64,000 nt of DNA from Austwickia chelonae NBRC 105200. Its GTDB lineage: Bacteria; Actinomycetota; Actinomycetes; Actinomycetales; Dermatophilaceae. The notes under the pieces were generated by a model, which saw nothing but the letters and a program-made list of their open reading frames with translations, had not been told where the DNA came from and made no database searches. The stretch is taken from positions 372,001 to 436,000 of the forward strand of contig NZ_BAGZ01000005.1 of assembly GCF_000298175.1 (NCBI RefSeq), read 5' to 3'. Shown piece after piece: positions 36,851 through 46,761 of the stretch. The translations under genes were made by a program, and so were the position numbers. Positions within the stretch are counted from its first letter, which is position 1; each line of letters starts with the position of its first letter.

Positions 36851-38146
36851 TCAGCTGATGCGCTCGAGCACGATGTTCGCCCGGCGGAAGTCCTCCGGTG
36901 TCGCGTCGGCATCGATGGTGATCCCGTCGACGAGGAGTTCCTCGGCACGGGGGAAACGTTCGGGGGTGTCGGTGTGCAGGGTGAGCAGTTTCTGCCCGGC
37001 GGTGACCCGGTCTCCGGGCTCGACGTGGATCTCGATACCGGCGCCGAATTGCACCGGGTCCTCCTTGCGGGCGCGACCGGCGCCCAGGCGCCAGGATGCG
37101 ACGCCGAGGGCGAGGGCGTCCAGTTCGGTGAGCACTCCGGCGCGGTCGGCGACGAAGTCCTGGGTGTGGGTGGCTCGGGGCAGCGTCGCGTCGGGGTCGC
37201 CGCCCTGGGCGCGGATCATCGTCTTCCAGGCGTCCATGGCACGGCCGTCGTTCAGTCGTTCTTCGACGTCGTCGGCGTCCACACCGGCGAGGGAGAGCAT
37301 CTCCCGGGCCAGTGCACAGGTCAGGTCGATGATGTCCCGGGGCCCGCCGCCGGCGAGGACCTCGACGGATTCTTCGACCTCGAGGGAGTTACCGATCTTG
37401 CGGCCGAGCGGGCGGGACATGTCGGTCAGCAGAGCGGTGGTGGCGACGCCGGCGTCGGTGCCCAGGTCGACCATGGTGCGGGCCAGCTCACGCGCCGCGC
37501 CGATCTCTTTCATGAAAGCCCCGGAGCCGACCTTCACGTCGAGGACGAGCGCGCCGGTACCTTCGGCGATCTTCTTGCTCATGATGGAGCTGGCGATCAG
37601 CGGGATGCAATCGACGGTGCTGGTGATGTCGCGCAGGGCGTAGAGCTTCTTGTCGGCCGGGGCGAGCCCGGATCCGGCAGCACAGATGACCGCGCCGCTG
37701 TCTTCGAGGATCTCCATCATCCGCTCGTTGCTGAGCGCGGCCTGCCAGCCGGGGATGGCTTCCAGCTTGTCGAGGGTCCCTCCGGTGTGGCCCAGACCGC
37801 GTCCGGACAACTGTGGGACGGCGACTCCGTAGGAGGCCACCAGCGGAGCCAACGGCAGGGTGATCTTGTCACCGACACCGCCGGTGGAGTGCTTGTCGGT
37901 GGTCTTCTTCGACAGGGAGGAGAAACTCATCCGTTCGCCGGAGGCGATCATGGCCTGGGTCCACCGGGCGATCTCGTCGCGTTCCATCCCGTTGAGGAAG
38001 ATCGCCATGGCGAGGGCGGACATCTGCTCGTCGGCGACGACGCCGCGGGTGTAGGCGTCGATCACCCAGTCGATCTGTTCGTCGGTGAGTCGCCTGCGGT
38101 CACGCTTGGCCCGGATGATGTCGATGGCGTCGAACCTTTCGGCCAT
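36851..38146 (-). CDS. deoA: thymidine/pyrimidine-nucleoside phosphorylase
   Basis: Phosphorolysis of (deoxy)pyrimidine nucleosides to base and sugar-1-phosphate. The hallmark [23 protein letters not shown], then [29 protein letters not shown] and [11 protein letters not shown] are all seen. The length is 431 residues from ATG 38146 with AAAGGAG upstream. It is the first gene of the deoA-deoC-mutase operon; two operator-like repeats lie 85-120 bp upstream. Confidence 0.95.
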   Translation of the reverse strand: MAERFDAIDIIRAKRDRRRLTDEQIDWVIDAYTRGVVADEQMSALAMAIFLNGMERDEIARWTQAMIASGERMSFSSLSKKTTDKHSTGGVGDKITLPLAPLVASYGVAVPQLSGRGLGHTGGTLDKLEAIPGWQAALSNERMMEILEDSGAVICAAGSGLAPADKKLYALRDITSTVDCIPLIASSIMSKKIAEGTGALVLDVKVGSGAFMKEIGAARELARTMVDLGTDAGVATTALLTDMSRPLGRKIGNSLEVEESVEVLAGGGPRDIIDLTCALAREMLSLAGVDADDVEERLNDGRAMDAWKTMIRAQGGDPDATLPRATHTQDFVADRAGVLTELDALALGVASWRLGAGRARKEDPVQFGAGIEIHVEPGDRVTAGQKLLTLHTDTPERFPRAEELLVDGITIDADATPEDFRRANIVLERIS

Positions 38147-38230
38147 GATGGCCGCTCCTTTCGTTGTGCCGTCCTGGGTGTGGGCGGCGCACGGCTGTCG
38201 GTCCGGGTGGTCGGTCTCCACCCACCTGGG

Positions 38231-38264
38231 GAACAGATGTTCCATTGCAACTGAACCAATGTTC
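38231..38264 (-). promoter_or_regulatory. tandem operator-like repeats upstream of deoA
   Basis: Two copies of GAACNNATGTTC (GAACAGATGTTC at 38231-38242 and GAACCAATGTTC at 38253-38264) are spaced 22 bp centre to centre, two helical turns, on one face of the DNA. The first extends to GGAAC/GTTCC. They lie in the promoter region of the deo operon and are likely sites for a dimeric repressor. Partial likeness to actinobacterial LexA boxes is noted. Confidence 0.55.
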
Positions 38265-38359
38265 GCATTGTACGGCTCGGGTCCACGCATCAGGCAACAG
38301 GGTCGAGCCCATCGGTACCCGGCCAGGAGCAGGGAAACACCCCTCCCTGCCCCTCGCTC

Positions 38360-39097
38360 CTAGGCGACCGGCCATTCCCTCGAAACGTCGTCCACCTTGC
38401 CCTTCGAAACCAGCCAGCGTCCGAAATCCTCGGCCTGCGCCCGTTTCCATCCCACCTGGCGATCGTGCAATTCCTGAGGGTCGGCCACCAACAACTCAGG
38501 ACGACGCCCGGCCAGGACCCGGGCCAACCCGCCCGCCGCCTGTGCATCGGCAGCCGCGCCATGCGCATCCTCCGCCGAGAGCTCCACCCCCCAGACCCGA
38601 CAGGTGTCCACCAAGGTCCTCGACCCACAGCGCGCCGGATCGGCACGCCGAGCGGTCGGATTCTTCGGCCGGTACGGATCGACCACCCGATCGAGCACGA
38701 TCGTGTCGATCACCGGACGCACCGCTGCCACCGCCCCGGCTCGTTCCACCAGACCGTGACGGACACATTCCGCACGCAACATCGTCAGGTCGTAGACGAC
38801 ATTGTGCCCGACCACTGGCACCCCTGAACCCACCGCCGCCAACAGGGCATCCGCGATCTGGGCCACCCCCACCGCAGCAGAGATCCCCTCCGCCCTGGCC
38901 TGTTCAGTGGTCACCCCGTGGATCAGACTGGCCCCCTCCGGGATCTCCACCCCAGGATCCACCAACCAGTCATGGATCTGCGGCAGACAACCCGGTTCAT
39001 CCATGACCACGGCAGCCGTGACGATCCGATCGCTCTGCGGGTCGGTACCGGTCGTCTCCAGGTCGAACAAGGCCAGCGGTCCTTCGCTCCAATGCAT
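38360..39097 (-). CDS. DEDDh-type 3'-5' exonuclease (DnaQ-like)
   Basis: Stand-alone proofreading-type exonuclease of 245 residues. Exo I is FDLETTGTDP, Exo II is GHNVVYDLTML and Exo III is HGAAADAQAAG (His-x4-Asp), so all four acidic residues and the His are present. A C-terminal segment (KRAQAEDFGRWLVSKGK) is shared by actinobacterial homologues. The start ATG is at 39097 (MHWSEGPLALF); a TTG at 39127 is possible. The substrate (DNA or RNA ends) is not readable. Confidence 0.87.
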   Translation of the reverse strand: MHWSEGPLALFDLETTGTDPQSDRIVTAAVVMDEPGCLPQIHDWLVDPGVEIPEGASLIHGVTTEQARAEGISAAVGVAQIADALLAAVGSGVPVVGHNVVYDLTMLRAECVRHGLVERAGAVAAVRPVIDTIVLDRVVDPYRPKNPTARRADPARCGSRTLVDTCRVWGVELSAEDAHGAAADAQAAGGLARVLAGRRPELLVADPQELHDRQVGWKRAQAEDFGRWLVSKGKVDDVSREWPVA

Positions 39098-39149
39098 GCG
39101 GGCAAGGCTACGTGCACCGACGGACAACGCCCCACGGGCCGGGAAACCC

Positions 39150-41003
39150 TCACCCGGAGAACTGGATCTCGTGCAGGTGCGCGTACAGGCCGCCTTCCGC
39201 GAGCAGCTCCTCGTGAGTTCCCCGTTGCACGACTCGTCCGCCGTCGACCACCAGGATCAGATCCGCATGACGCACCGTGGAGAGCCGGTGCGCGATGACC
39301 AGGGCCGAGCGTCCGACGAGCGCGGCCTCCAACGCCCGCTGGGTCGCCGCCTCCGAACCGCTGTCCAGATGAGCCGTCGCCTCGTCCAGGACGAGCAGAC
39401 CCGGCTCCTTCAAGAGCAACCGGGCAATCGCCAGTCGTTGTTTCTCCCCACCGGAAAGGCGATGTCCCCGGTCACCGACCACGGTGTCCAATCCCGCAGG
39501 CAGTTGCTCCACCAGATCCCAGATCTGCGCGGAACGCAACACCCGTTCCAGGTCCTGCGAGGTCGCCCCCGGCCGCGCATAGGTCAGATTCGACCGGATC
39601 GTGTCGTGGAACAGATGTGCGTCCTGAGTGACCACACCGACGACATCGCGCAGGCTCGCGGTGGAGACCTCCCTCAGATCGACCCCGTTCAACCGGACCG
39701 TCCCGCTGGTCGGGTCGTACAACCGGGACACCAATGAGGTGATGGTCGTCTTCCCTGCACCGCTGGGCCCGACCAAGGCGACGAGACTGCCCGGCGCCAT
39801 CCGGAAGTCGATCCCCTCGAGCACCGGCCCGGTCCCCCTGCGGTCGGCGTCCTCCCCGCCTTCCAACGACGGAAGGGAGACCTCACCGGCCGACGGATAA
39901 CGGAAACAGACCTTCTCGAAGACCAACTCGGGCGCTCCTGCGGGCAGGACGACCGGATCGGCGGACTCCTGTACCGCAGGGACCAGGTCGAGCACCTCGA
40001 AGACCCGTTCGAAGGAAACCAGTGCGGTCAACACGTCCACCCGGACGTTCGACAGCGCAATGAGCGGCGTGTAGAGCCTGGCCAGCAGCGCGGTCAACGC
40101 CAGCAGGGTGCCCACTGTCAGGTGCCCGCGCGCGGCGAGCAGCCCGCCGGAACCATAGACCACGGCCGTGGCCACCGCCGCGACGAAAGTCAGGGAGGCC
40201 ATGAAGACCGAACGGTTCACCGCGATCCGTACCCCGATGTCCCGGACCGCTGCCGCCCTGGCCGCGTACTCCCCAGACTCCTGGGACGGCCGGCCGAAGA
40301 GCTTCACCAGCAGGGCCCCGGCGACGTCGAAACGTTCTGTCATCCGCGTGGCCATGTCCGCATTCAGGTTCATCGACTCCCGGGTCAGCGCGGACAACCG
40401 GCCGCCCATCCTGCGGGCAGGAAGGAGGAAGAGCGGGAAGAGCGCCAGCGAGGCCAAGGTCAACGGCCAGGAGAGCACCGCCATGGTCCCCACGATCACC
40501 ATGAGGGTCACGACATTGCTCACCACGGCCGACAGTGTCGAGGTGAAGGCCTGCTGCGCGCCGATCACATCGCTGTTGAGCCGGGAGACCAAGGCTCCGG
40601 TACGGGTACGGGTGAAGAAGGCCAGAGGTTGAGCGCACACATGGTTGAAGACTTCCGTCCGCAACCGGAAGATCAGCCCTTCCCCGATCAGTGCGGACTG
40701 CCAGCGTTGAGCCACAGTCAGCCCTGCTTCGACCAGCGCGACCAGGGCCACTGCGACCGACAGGAGGATCACCAGCCGCTCGTCCCCCTGCAGGACGCCT
40801 CGGTCGACAACGGCCCGTAGGAGCAGCGGAGGCACCGCTACCAGGGCCGAGGCGACCACGACGGTGACCAGGAAGACGACGATCCGTCGTCGGAAGATCA
40901 GTGCATAGGAGAACACCCTGCGAGCGGTGCCGGGGAGCAGGGACCGTCCGCTCAAACGGTCCTGGGACATCGACCGCATGGTGGCGAACGGATTGACCGT
41001 CAC
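39150..41003 (-). CDS. ABC exporter, fused membrane and ATPase domains
   Basis: Half-transporter of 617 residues. Six membrane helices (residues 30-330) are followed by an ATPase domain: Walker A GPSGAGKTT, Q-loop VTQDAHLFHDTI, signature LSGGEKQRLAIARLLL, Walker B LLVLDEATAHLD and H-loop IAHRLSTV. This is the MsbA/LmrA-type multidrug or lipid exporter form and works as a dimer. It overlaps the upstream crotonase gene by four bases. Substrate is unknown. Confidence 0.9.
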   Translation of the reverse strand: MTVNPFATMRSMSQDRLSGRSLLPGTARRVFSYALIFRRRIVVFLVTVVVASALVAVPPLLLRAVVDRGVLQGDERLVILLSVAVALVALVEAGLTVAQRWQSALIGEGLIFRLRTEVFNHVCAQPLAFFTRTRTGALVSRLNSDVIGAQQAFTSTLSAVVSNVVTLMVIVGTMAVLSWPLTLASLALFPLFLLPARRMGGRLSALTRESMNLNADMATRMTERFDVAGALLVKLFGRPSQESGEYAARAAAVRDIGVRIAVNRSVFMASLTFVAAVATAVVYGSGGLLAARGHLTVGTLLALTALLARLYTPLIALSNVRVDVLTALVSFERVFEVLDLVPAVQESADPVVLPAGAPELVFEKVCFRYPSAGEVSLPSLEGGEDADRRGTGPVLEGIDFRMAPGSLVALVGPSGAGKTTITSLVSRLYDPTSGTVRLNGVDLREVSTASLRDVVGVVTQDAHLFHDTIRSNLTYARPGATSQDLERVLRSAQIWDLVEQLPAGLDTVVGDRGHRLSGGEKQRLAIARLLLKEPGLLVLDEATAHLDSGSEAATQRALEAALVGRSALVIAHRLSTVRHADLILVVDGGRVVQRGTHEELLAEGGLYAHLHEIQFSG

Positions 41004-41797
41004 CGTCCTTGTCCGCCGAAGAGCCTGGCCAGATCCGCGATGAGCTCCACCTGGGTCTGCCGTTCGGTGGCGAACTGAGTCTCCCTCGGGGAGCGCACGG
41101 CCTGCGCCAGGAGCCGTTTGGTGGCTTTCGCCGAGGTCGCGGGCGCCGAGGTCAAGGCTGCGACGAGGTCGTCGGTCGCGGCGGCGAGCTCGTCGACGGG
41201 TACGGACATCGTCGCGATCCCTACCTCGACAGCCTCCTGCGCGCCCATCACCCGCCCGGTCAGGCAGAGTTCGAGAGCTCGGGGATAACCGAGGAGTTCC
41301 ACCAGGACCGCGGTGCCCCCCAGGTCGGGGACGAGCCCCAGGGAGGTCTCGGCCATCCTGAACTGTACGTCCTCGGCAACGATCCGCAGGTCGGCGCCGA
41401 GAGCCAACTGGAATCCCGCTCCGACGGCGTGGCCTTGCACTGCGGCGACCACGACGGCGTCCACCCCGCGCCAGGTGGTGAAGGCCTCCTGGAAACGGGC
41501 GATGTCCCGGTCGGCCTGGTCAGGCCGTTCCAGACAGGCGGAGACCATGTCCGGTTCGCCGTCCATGCCTGCCGGGCTCAGCATCCCGCGGTCCATGCCT
41601 GCGGAGAAGGACGGCCCGGTGGCCTGGAGGACGACGACCCGGACGTCCTCGGGAAGGGTGCGGGCGAGTTCGGCCAGAGCCGTCCACAACGTGGGGGTCT
41701 GGGCATTGCGTCGTCGCGGGTCGTCGAGGGTGAGGTACATCACCGCGCCGGTGCGACGCACATCCAGATGCGGGTGAGGGCGGTCGTCGTCGGTCAC
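41000..41797 (-). CDS. enoyl-CoA hydratase/isomerase family protein
   Basis: Crotonase-fold protein of 265 residues. Oxyanion-hole segments are FSAGMDRGML and AVQGHAVGAGFQLALGADLRI; FRMAETSLGLVPDLGG and ALELCLTGRVMGAQEA follow the usual order. A C-terminal helix (ATERQTQVELIADLARLFGG) completes the trimer interface. It likely acts on an acyl-CoA in fatty-acid oxidation, but the reaction cannot be fixed from sequence. It is translationally coupled to the ABC exporter, an odd pairing that may be only operon economy. Confidence 0.85.
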   Translation of the reverse strand: MTDDDRPHPHLDVRRTGAVMYLTLDDPRRRNAQTPTLWTALAELARTLPEDVRVVVLQATGPSFSAGMDRGMLSPAGMDGEPDMVSACLERPDQADRDIARFQEAFTTWRGVDAVVVAAVQGHAVGAGFQLALGADLRIVAEDVQFRMAETSLGLVPDLGGTAVLVELLGYPRALELCLTGRVMGAQEAVEVGIATMSVPVDELAAATDDLVAALTSAPATSAKATKRLLAQAVRSPRETQFATERQTQVELIADLARLFGGQGR

Positions 41798-41863
41798 CTC
41801 TCCGACTGTAGGGCAGCCTGGGGAGCGCGGCCCGGCGAGCAGAGCAGCGTCTGCGAACTTTTC

Positions 41864-43462
41864 TCAGGCCAAGGAGATCAGGTCGAGATAGTCCTCGCTC
41901 CAGAGGTCCTCGGCGCCATCGGGCAGGAGGAGGACCCGTTCGGGTTCCAACGCGGCGACTGCTCCTTCGTCGTGACTGACCAGGACGACGGCTCCGGCGA
42001 AGGTGCGCAGCGCCGCGAGGATCTCCTCGCGGCTGGCCGGGTCGAGGTTGTTGGTGGGTTCGTCGAGCAGGAGGACGTTGGCGCTGCTGACCAACAGGGT
42101 CGCCAGGGAAAGGCGGGTCTTCTCCCCGCCGGAGAGCACCCCTGCGGGTTTGTCGACGTCGTCCCCCGAGAAGAGGAAACTGCCGAGGATCTTGCGGACC
42201 TCGGTCTCGCCGAGATCCGGGGCCGCGGTCTTCATGTTCTCCAGGACGGTCCGGGACACGTCGAGGTTCTCGTGTTCCTGGGCGTAGTAGCCGATCTTCA
42301 GGCCGTGGCCCGGTTCGACCTGGCCGGTGTCGGGAGCGTCCAGCCCGGCGAGGATCCGCAACAGGGTGGTCTTACCGGCGCCGTTCAACCCCAGGACGAC
42401 GACCTTGCTGCCCCGGTCGATGGCCAGGTCGACATCGGTGAACACTTCCAGGGATCCGTAACTGCGGGAGAGCCCGGAGGCGCGCAGCGGGGTCTTCCCG
42501 CAGGATGCCGGGTCGGGGAAGCGCAGCTTGGCGACCTTGTCCTGTTGGCGTTCGCCTTCGATCCCGGCGAGCATCTTCTCGGCCCGACGTGCCATGTTCT
42601 GGGCTGCGGTGGCCTTCGTGGCCTTGGCCCGCATCTTGTCGGCCTGGGCCAGTAGTGCGGAGGCCTTCTTCTCGGCGTTGAGTCGTTCGCGTTTGCGTCT
42701 CTTCTCGTCGGTCTCCCGTTGCTGCAGGTAAGCCTTCCATCCGACGTTGTACTGGTCCATCTCCATCCGGTTGGCGTCCAGGTGGTAGACCTTGTTGACC
42801 ACTTCGTCCAGCAGGGCGACGTCGTGGCTGATGACGAGCAGACCGCCCTTGTAGACCTTCAGGTGGTCGCGCAGCCAGGCGATGGAGTCGGCGTCGAGGT
42901 GGTTGGTCGGTTCGTCCAGCAGCAGGGTGTCCGCCCCGGAGAACAGGATGCGGGCCAGTTCAACGCGACGACGTTGACCTCCGGAGAGGGTCTCGAGTTT
43001 CTGGGCCAGCACCCGGTCCTCCAGCCCGAGGGCTGCCGCGATGGTCGCGGCCTCGGACTCGGCGGCGTACCCTCCTGCGGCGTCGAACTGGGCCTGGAGC
43101 CGGGGGTAGCGGGCCATGGCCCGTTCGTGGGTCTCGGCGTCTGCGCTGGCCATGGCGCCTTCGGTCTCCCGCATCCGTCGGACGATGTCGTCGAGTTGGC
43201 GGGCGGAGAGGATCCGGTGCATGGCCACCATGTTGAGGTCGCCGTCGCGGGGGTCCTGCGGGAGGTAGCCGACCTCACCGCTGCGGGTGACGGTGCCCGA
43301 GGCCGGTTGGTTCCATCCGGCGAGCACCTTCGTCAGGGTCGTCTTGCCGGCACCGTTACGTCCGACCAGGCCTACACGGTCGCCCTGGCCGACCCGGAAA
43401 CTGACGTCACCCAGCAGGAGCCGACTGCCTGCGCGCAGCTCGATACCGGTGGCTGTGATCAC
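41864..43462 (-). CDS. ABC-F family ATPase
   Basis: Soluble twin-ABC ATPase of 532 residues. Domain 1 has GRNGAGKTT, LSGGQRRRVELAR and LLLDEPTNHLD; domain 2 has GLNGAGKTT, LSGGEKTRLSLA and LLLDEPTNNLD. A Lys/Arg-rich linker (TDEKRRKRERLNAEKKASAL) lies between. It acts on ribosomes by family. Distinct from EttA at the start of the window; a housekeeping ribosome-rescue factor or an antibiotic-protection factor are both possible. The start is the GTG at 43462 with AAGGGGAC upstream. Confidence 0.9.
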   Translation of the reverse strand: MITATGIELRAGSRLLLGDVSFRVGQGDRVGLVGRNGAGKTTLTKVLAGWNQPASGTVTRSGEVGYLPQDPRDGDLNMVAMHRILSARQLDDIVRRMRETEGAMASADAETHERAMARYPRLQAQFDAAGGYAAESEAATIAAALGLEDRVLAQKLETLSGGQRRRVELARILFSGADTLLLDEPTNHLDADSIAWLRDHLKVYKGGLLVISHDVALLDEVVNKVYHLDANRMEMDQYNVGWKAYLQQRETDEKRRKRERLNAEKKASALLAQADKMRAKATKATAAQNMARRAEKMLAGIEGERQQDKVAKLRFPDPASCGKTPLRASGLSRSYGSLEVFTDVDLAIDRGSKVVVLGLNGAGKTTLLRILAGLDAPDTGQVEPGHGLKIGYYAQEHENLDVSRTVLENMKTAAPDLGETEVRKILGSFLFSGDDVDKPAGVLSGGEKTRLSLATLLVSSANVLLLDEPTNNLDPASREEILAALRTFAGAVVLVSHDEGAVAALEPERVLLLPDGAEDLWSEDYLDLISLA

Positions 43463-43633
43463 AGCTGTCCCCTTCGTCTCCGGTCGGTGTGGATCGCCCC
43501 AGCATGACATCTCACGGGATGGGCCGCGTACGCCCTGGCAGTGCCGGTGCGCGGTGCATCACACAGCTGGACTCATTACTCTACTGGTCAGGCCCTTGTG
43601 ACCGGCACGGGGTGGCCAGGAGAGGACGCAAGG

Positions 43634-44560
43634 ATGACGTTCAACGACGACGCAGAGCTGGACACGTCGGATATCACCGGTGGCGGGGAGGGCACCTTCG
43701 GTCACACCGGCGCGATCATCGGCGGCGGGGGCGGCATCCTCGGCCTGATCGCCCTGGTCGTCTACACCTTGATGGGCGGTAGTGGATCACAGGTCCTGGG
43801 CTCGGGCGGGAACGGCATGGACCTGTCCCAGCTGGGCGCCGGTGGCCAGTACAGCCAGAAGATCTACGACCACTGCAAGACGGGTGCCGACGCCAACAAG
43901 GACGACGTCTGTCTGGTGGTAGGCACGGTGAACAGCGTCCAGGGCTACTGGAAGAAGAAGTTCCCCGAGTCCACGAAGAACAACACCGAGTGGCGGCTGA
44001 CCAAGACGAACCTGTACTCCGGTCAGACCCAGTCCAAGTGCGGCATGGCCTCCAACCAGGTAGGCCCCTTCTACTGCCCGGCCGACCGTCAGGTGTACAT
44101 CGACGCGAGCTTCTTCAAACTGTTGAGCCAACGTTTCGGCAGCGACAAGGGCAATTTCGCAAAGATGTACGTCGTCGCCCATGAGTACGGGCATGCCGCC
44201 CAGGATCAGCTGGGCGTGCTCGGCGAAGCCCAGAAGGATCCGAAAGGCCCGGCCAGTGGCGGGGTGAAGGTCGAGTTGATGGCCGACTGCTTCGCCGGGA
44301 TGTGGGCGAAGGATGCCTCTACCACGAAGGACAAGAACGGCAAGACCCTGTTGAAACCCTTGACCCAGCAAGACATCCAGAGCGCACTCTCTGCGGCCAG
44401 CGCCGTCGGTGACGACACCATCCAACAGCGCACCCAGGGCCGGGTCTCTCCGGAGAACTTCACCCACGGCAGCGCAGAACAGCGCATGCGCTGGTTCATG
44501 GCCGGTTACAACAGCCAGAATGTCGCCACCTGCAACACCTTGAAGGCCTCCACCTTGTGA
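43634..44560 (+). CDS. ypfJ: neutral zinc metallopeptidase (YpfJ family)
   Basis: 308-residue protein. After an acidic N-terminus, a Gly-rich turn and one membrane helix (GILGLIALVVYTLMGG) place the catalytic domain outside. The zinc motif HEYGH (HExxH) is in MYVVAHEYGHAAQDQ, and the third ligand Glu is in VELMADCFAGMWA. Cys pairs (KCGMASNQ/YCPADRQ and CNTL) may form disulfides. The family has no known substrate. The ATG at 43634 follows AGAGGACGCAAGG. It is divergent from the ABC-F gene. Confidence 0.9.
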   Translation: MTFNDDAELDTSDITGGGEGTFGHTGAIIGGGGGILGLIALVVYTLMGGSGSQVLGSGGNGMDLSQLGAGGQYSQKIYDHCKTGADANKDDVCLVVGTVNSVQGYWKKKFPESTKNNTEWRLTKTNLYSGQTQSKCGMASNQVGPFYCPADRQVYIDASFFKLLSQRFGSDKGNFAKMYVVAHEYGHAAQDQLGVLGEAQKDPKGPASGGVKVELMADCFAGMWAKDASTTKDKNGKTLLKPLTQQDIQSALSAASAVGDDTIQQRTQGRVSPENFTHGSAEQRMRWFMAGYNSQNVATCNTLKASTL

Positions 44561-44765
44561 CCCGCCACCGGTAGATACCCGCAGATCCGAGGTCGGCCGG
44601 ACGAAGGCCACGAACGGCTGGCGCGCCTCCCTGAAGCTGCCCGGGCCGTCTCCTACAGTCACTGCATAACTCTTCCGGACAGAACGGACGGAGACAGGCC
44701 CCGTCCTCATCTCCCGGCGCCGCCCGGGATCTCCTGCAGCGCCACGCCGGCCAAGGAGCAGCCCG

Positions 44766-46658
44766 ATGAGCGTCGCCAAGGTCAGGATCATCGCCGCCGT
44801 CCTCGCGTGTGCCCTCGTACTCGCCGGAGTGATCGGCTACCGGGCGTCGGTCGCTCGCCAACAGAAGGACGACCTCTCAGCGGCCGCCGCAGCGCTGGCC
44901 GAGGGGCTTCGCACCGGGAAGCTTCCCCCCGGTCACGTAGAAGGTGCCCCGGATGTGGCCGCGCTCCTCGAGGAGACCACTGCCAGCACCCACGACGTCG
45001 ATGTCACCGATGTCCAGGTCGACGGCGAGCGGGGGCGGGTCACCCTGCGCCACCGGTGGACGCCCCGACCGGGTGGGGACCCCTACACCTACCCGGTGGA
45101 GGCCGAGTTCTCCAGGGCGGACGGGCGATGGATCACCCGCTGGTCCCCGCCGCTCCTGGCACCCGGCCTGAAGGATGACGAACGTCTGCGGGTCACGCGC
45201 CGTTCGGGAGCCCGCGGTGACATCCTGGACCACACCGGCGCTCCGCTGGTCACCCTCCGGAAGGTCGTACGCATCGGCATCGACCGGAGCGCCGTCACCA
45301 AGGAGATCGCCGTGGCCTCGGCCGGTGTCCTGGCCCGCGCCCTCGACCTGGGCGTCGCCTACCCGGAGAGTGTCGGCAGCGCCGGGGAGAAAGCCTTCGT
45401 CCCGGCGCTGACCGTGCGCGATCCCAGCCCCGAACTGACCGCGGTCTCCCAGTTGAGCGTCCCGGGTCTGCTCATGCAGGAGGACGAACTACCGCTGCCA
45501 CCCACCTCTTCCTTCGCCAAAGCCCTACTCGGCGGAGTGGGCGAAGCCACCGCCGAGATCGTGGAGAGATCCCAGGGGAAGATCTCCCCCGGGGAGATGG
45601 TCGGTATCGGCGGGCTGCAAGCCGCCCAGGAGCAGGTCCTGGCCGGCACGCCGCGCACCACTTGGCAAGCCGTCTCTGCTCGAGGGGAGAGCCGCGTCCT
45701 CCACGTCACGAAGGAACGTCCGGGCCGGGCGGTGGGCACGACCCTCGACCAGAACGTCCAGACAGCCGCAGAGGACGCGCTCTCGACCGTGTCCACCACA
45801 TCGGCCCTGGTGGCGATCCGACCTTCGGACGGCGCGGTCCTGGCCGCGGCGAGCGGGCCCGGCGGCAAAGGAGATCCCACCGCGACCTTATCCATGTATC
45901 CGCCCGGTTCCACCTTCAAAGCGGTGACCGCGCTGGCCGCTCTCCGCTCCGGTCTGTCACCGTCGTCCTCGGTGAGCTGCCCGGCCACCCTCGTCGTGGA
46001 CGGACGGACCTTCAAGAACTACGACGGATACCCGAACTCGAAACTCGGCACGCAAACACTGCGTTCGGTCTTTGCCCAGTCGTGCAACACCGCGTTCATC
46101 GGCCTGCGCGACCGAATCGGAGAGAAAGCCCTGACCGAAGCTGCAGCCAGCCTGGGATTGACCGGCGAGCCCACCTTGGGGGTTCCCGCCGAGACGGGCA
46201 AGGTACCGGCCCCGTCCGGAGAAACCGAACGAGCGGCGAGCCTGATCGGCCAGGGGCGAGTCGAAAGCACTCCGCTGGGAATGGCGGCCGTCGCCGCGTC
46301 CATCGCCGACGGACGCACCGTGTCCCCGATGCTCGTACGCGATCCGGCCCCGCAGCAGAAACCTTCCTCGGGCACACCGCTGAGCCCTGAAGAAGCAACT
46401 TCTTTAAGGGACTTGATGCGTGCGGTGGTTACCGAAGGCAATGCGCCGCTGCTCGCCGACGCTCCCGGTGGAGCCGTCGCCGCCAAATCGGGCACCGCGG
46501 AGTACGGCACCGGGACGCCTCCGCGCACTCACGCCTGGATGATCGCCGCCCAAGGGGATCTCGCTCTCGCTATCTTCGTCGCCGATGCCGGCGGTGGAGC
46601 GAGCGATGCCGGCCCGGTGGTGAAGAAATTCCTGACCGCGCTGGCCTCCTCACGGTGA
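44766..46658 (+). CDS. penicillin-binding protein (class B transpeptidase with MecA_N domain)
   Basis: 630-residue D,D-transpeptidase. An N-terminal membrane anchor (VRIIAAVLACALVLAGVIG) precedes an NTF2-like MecA_N domain (residues 30-135), the dimerisation region opened by RRSGARGDILDHTGAPL, and the transpeptidase domain with STFK (Ser382), SCN and KSGTAEY. It cross-links peptidoglycan outside the membrane. MecA_N domains are shared with low-affinity PBPs such as PBP2a and with actinobacterial PbpA-like enzymes; beta-lactam affinity cannot be predicted. Single gene with a 205-bp upstream region that shows nothing else. Confidence 0.92.
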   Translation: MSVAKVRIIAAVLACALVLAGVIGYRASVARQQKDDLSAAAAALAEGLRTGKLPPGHVEGAPDVAALLEETTASTHDVDVTDVQVDGERGRVTLRHRWTPRPGGDPYTYPVEAEFSRADGRWITRWSPPLLAPGLKDDERLRVTRRSGARGDILDHTGAPLVTLRKVVRIGIDRSAVTKEIAVASAGVLARALDLGVAYPESVGSAGEKAFVPALTVRDPSPELTAVSQLSVPGLLMQEDELPLPPTSSFAKALLGGVGEATAEIVERSQGKISPGEMVGIGGLQAAQEQVLAGTPRTTWQAVSARGESRVLHVTKERPGRAVGTTLDQNVQTAAEDALSTVSTTSALVAIRPSDGAVLAAASGPGGKGDPTATLSMYPPGSTFKAVTALAALRSGLSPSSSVSCPATLVVDGRTFKNYDGYPNSKLGTQTLRSVFAQSCNTAFIGLRDRIGEKALTEAAASLGLTGEPTLGVPAETGKVPAPSGETERAASLIGQGRVESTPLGMAAVAASIADGRTVSPMLVRDPAPQQKPSSGTPLSPEEATSLRDLMRAVVTEGNAPLLADAPGGAVAAKSGTAEYGTGTPPRTHAWMIAAQGDLALAIFVADAGGGASDAGPVVKKFLTALASSR

Positions 46659-46761
46659 TGAGCGCGGAACCGGCGGCGCAGCGGACCCTTCCGCTCCTGC
46701 TCGACCCGCGCCACGGTGGGTTACCGTGGACCGTCCTCGACCGAGAACGACAGGAAACCGG

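Noticed and set aside
38231-38264. LexA (SOS) box call for the deo repeats
   Set aside because: GAAC-N4-GTTC matches part of the SOS box, but the flanking C and G are not both present at either site, so a specific regulator is not named.
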